A stretch of 6,780 nucleotides of DNA from Chloroflexota bacterium. GTDB taxonomy: Bacteria; Chloroflexota; Dehalococcoidia; UBA2979. The position numbers and the translations under genes were made by a program. Below the pieces are notes generated by a model. It saw only the letters and a program-made list of their open reading frames with translations. It had not been told where the DNA came from and did no database searches. Shown here piece by piece: positions 5,584 through 6,780 of the stretch; the stretch's first letter is position 1, and the number at the start of each line of letters is the position of its first letter. Location: positions 1-6,780 of the forward strand of contig JAQCJS010000052.1 of assembly GCA_027592975.1 (NCBI GenBank). The letters run 5' to 3'.

Positions 5584-6780
5584 CTATCGGGCGACGGGGA
5601 GCGGCAGCGGCTTCACGAGTTGGTTCTCGCGCAGCGTGTGGGAGCCGCGCACGATCACCACGTCGCCGGCCTGCAGGCCCTTCGTGATCTCCGTGGTCGT
5701 GCGGTCGGCGATCCCCACGGTCACCTCGCGTTGCTGCGCCTTGCCCTCCGCGACCACCCAGACCCGCGCGCCCTGCTCGTGCCGCGTGAGCGCCGTGGAG
5801 GGGACGGTGAGTGCGTCCGGCTTCTCCGCGGTGATCAGCCGCACCTGCGCCAGCGTGCCGGGCCGCAGGGCGTCGGCGCGATCCTCCACGGCGACGCGCA
5901 CTTCCAGCGTGTGGGCGCGCGTGTCGCCAGCCGGGGCGATGGTGAGCACGCGGCCAGCGATGGGAGTGCGGTTCTCCGGAAGGGCCACCTCCACGGGGGT
6001 GCCGGGCTTGATGCCGGCGGCGTCCGTGTCGCGCAGCGTCACGTGCACCTGCGCGCCGCGCCCGACGATCACGAAGAGCGGCGTCTGCGCGGTCACGTTC
6101 GCCCCCGGCTCCGCGAGTCGCTGGGCGACGATGCCGTCGAACGGCGCGACGATCGCGGTGCGCGCCAGGTTGGCCTCCGCGATCGCCACCTGCGCGGCCG
6201 CGCGGGCGATCGCGGCGCTCGCTGTCTCGATGTCGGCGCTGGTGTACGGGTTCAGCCGGTGCTCCAGCGTGTCGCGTGCCACCTGAACCTGCGCCTGCAG
6301 CCAGGTGAGATCGGACGCGGAGGGGTTCAGCAGCGCCTCGAGCTTCGCGCGCGCCGAGGCGGCGGACTGCTTCGAGGCCTCCACGGCGCCGAACGCGTTG
6401 CGGTAGGCGTTGTTGGCCTGCAGCACGGCGACGGCGCGCGCGCCCAGGTCGGTGCGATCCCCGGCGCGAGACTGGAGGAAGGACGACAGATCGTCTGTCA
6501 CCTGCGCGCTCAGCGGTGCCTCGGCCGCGCTGCAGGGCACCGGGATCCCCTGTCCCAGCGGGGTGTTGCAGGCGTTGGCGATCGCGCCGAAGAGGAGCGC
6601 CCGGTTCGTCTCGATCGCCGCCTCGTTCGCGGCGAGCGTGGACTCCGCGTTCGCGAGCGCCGCGCGCGCGCTGGTGACGTCGGCCTCGGAGGGCTGCCGC
6701 AGCTGCGCGAGCTTCGCCTCCGCGGCGGCCAGGAGGGCGCGTGCGCTGTCCACATCCGTGGTGCGCGCCCCGGCCAGCAA
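5584..6780 (-). CDS. Efflux periplasmic adaptor subunit / membrane fusion protein, HlyD/RND type (C-terminal part, cut at right edge)
   Basis: 398 codons from the right edge to TAG at 5586-5584; the N-terminus (membrane anchor or signal, first lipoyl half) is off the window. Adaptors link an inner-membrane pump (RND or MacB-type ABC) to the exit path. Visible residues 1-205 are Ala-rich helical, coiled-coil-like hairpin with the recurring signature L-x-x-L-x-x-P-S-x-A-D (P30-D34, P153-D157, P178-D183). Residues 206-240 are the second lipoyl half (TAIVAPFDGIVAQRLAEPGA). Residues 243-316 form a beta-barrel domain (GIKPGTPVEVALPE, LRPGTLAQVRL) and 324-398 the membrane-proximal domain (LTVPSTALTR, GLQAGDVVIVRGSHTLRENQLVKP). 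C71 and C83 in the hairpin could form a disulfide. No pump gene follows downstream, so a partner would be upstream, off the right edge, or elsewhere. Family call firm; substrate unknown. Confidence 0.93.
   Translation of the reverse strand: MLAGARTTDVDSARALLAAAEAKLAQLRQPSEADVTSARAALANAESTLAANEAAIETNRALLFGAIANACNTPLGQGIPVPCSAAEAPLSAQVTDDLSSFLQSRAGDRTDLGARAVAVLQANNAYRNAFGAVEASKQSAASARAKLEALLNPSASDLTWLQAQVQVARDTLEHRLNPYTSADIETASAAIARAAAQVAIAEANLARTAIVAPFDGIVAQRLAEPGANVTAQTPLFVIVGRGAQVHVTLRDTDAAGIKPGTPVEVALPENRTPIAGRVLTIAPAGDTRAHTLEVRVAVEDRADALRPGTLAQVRLITAEKPDALTVPSTALTRHEQGARVWVVAEGKAQQREVTVGIADRTTTEITKGLQAGDVVIVRGSHTLRENQLVKPLPLPVAR

Noticed and set aside
5471..6286. A 271-codon plus-strand open frame opposite the adaptor gene
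   Set aside because: Ser/Arg/Ala-rich with no recognisable motif, and entirely covered from 5584 on by the adaptor, whose lipoyl and barrel motifs are clear.

Overview
The window is very GC-rich, densely coded bacterial DNA. Codon third positions are strongly G/C, and long spurious antisense ORFs occur throughout. The gene mix fits a high-GC soil or aquatic heterotroph: a CoxL-type molybdenum hydroxylase, a secreted Ig-repeat protein with a PxKF-type C-terminus, a PAL-like NHL propeller, a COG3618 amidohydrolase, and a membrane fusion protein with a repeat-rich helical hairpin. My best guess is Chloroflexota (Dehalococcoidia/SAR202-like), with Actinomycetota as the main alternative. This rests on remembered family distributions only. 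There is no rRNA, tRNA, phage, transposon or CRISPR signal.

Layout from left to right. (1) 1-1116, minus strand: the N-terminal 372 residues of a molybdopterin-binding large subunit of the xanthine dehydrogenase/CoxL family, cut by the left edge. (2) About 1117-1229: a divergent control region with a 21-bp-spaced direct repeat and an AT-rich -10-like island. (3) About 1230-3266, plus strand: a secreted protein made of a signal peptide, an unrecognised N-terminal domain, three Ig-like units of exactly 77 residues plus a diverged fourth, and a C-terminal PxKF-type domain. It is followed by a strong intrinsic terminator. (4) 3380-4324 and 4353-5360, minus strand: a two-gene unit in which a COG3618 amidohydrolase is followed after 28 bp by a cytoplasmic peptidyl-alpha-hydroxyglycine alpha-amidating lyase (PAL)-like NHL propeller. 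A promoter candidate lies just upstream of the amidohydrolase. (5) 5584-6780, minus strand: the C-terminal 398 residues of a periplasmic adaptor (HlyD/RND-type membrane fusion protein), cut by the right edge.

How the genes may work together (inference): amidohydrolase and lyase are almost certainly co-transcribed. Together with the nearby molybdenum hydroxylase they could form a small catabolic set of hydroxylation, carbinolamide cleavage and amide or lactone hydrolysis. The hydroxylase is a separate transcription unit, so this link is weak. The secreted Ig-repeat protein and the efflux adaptor are envelope functions with no visible tie to that chemistry.
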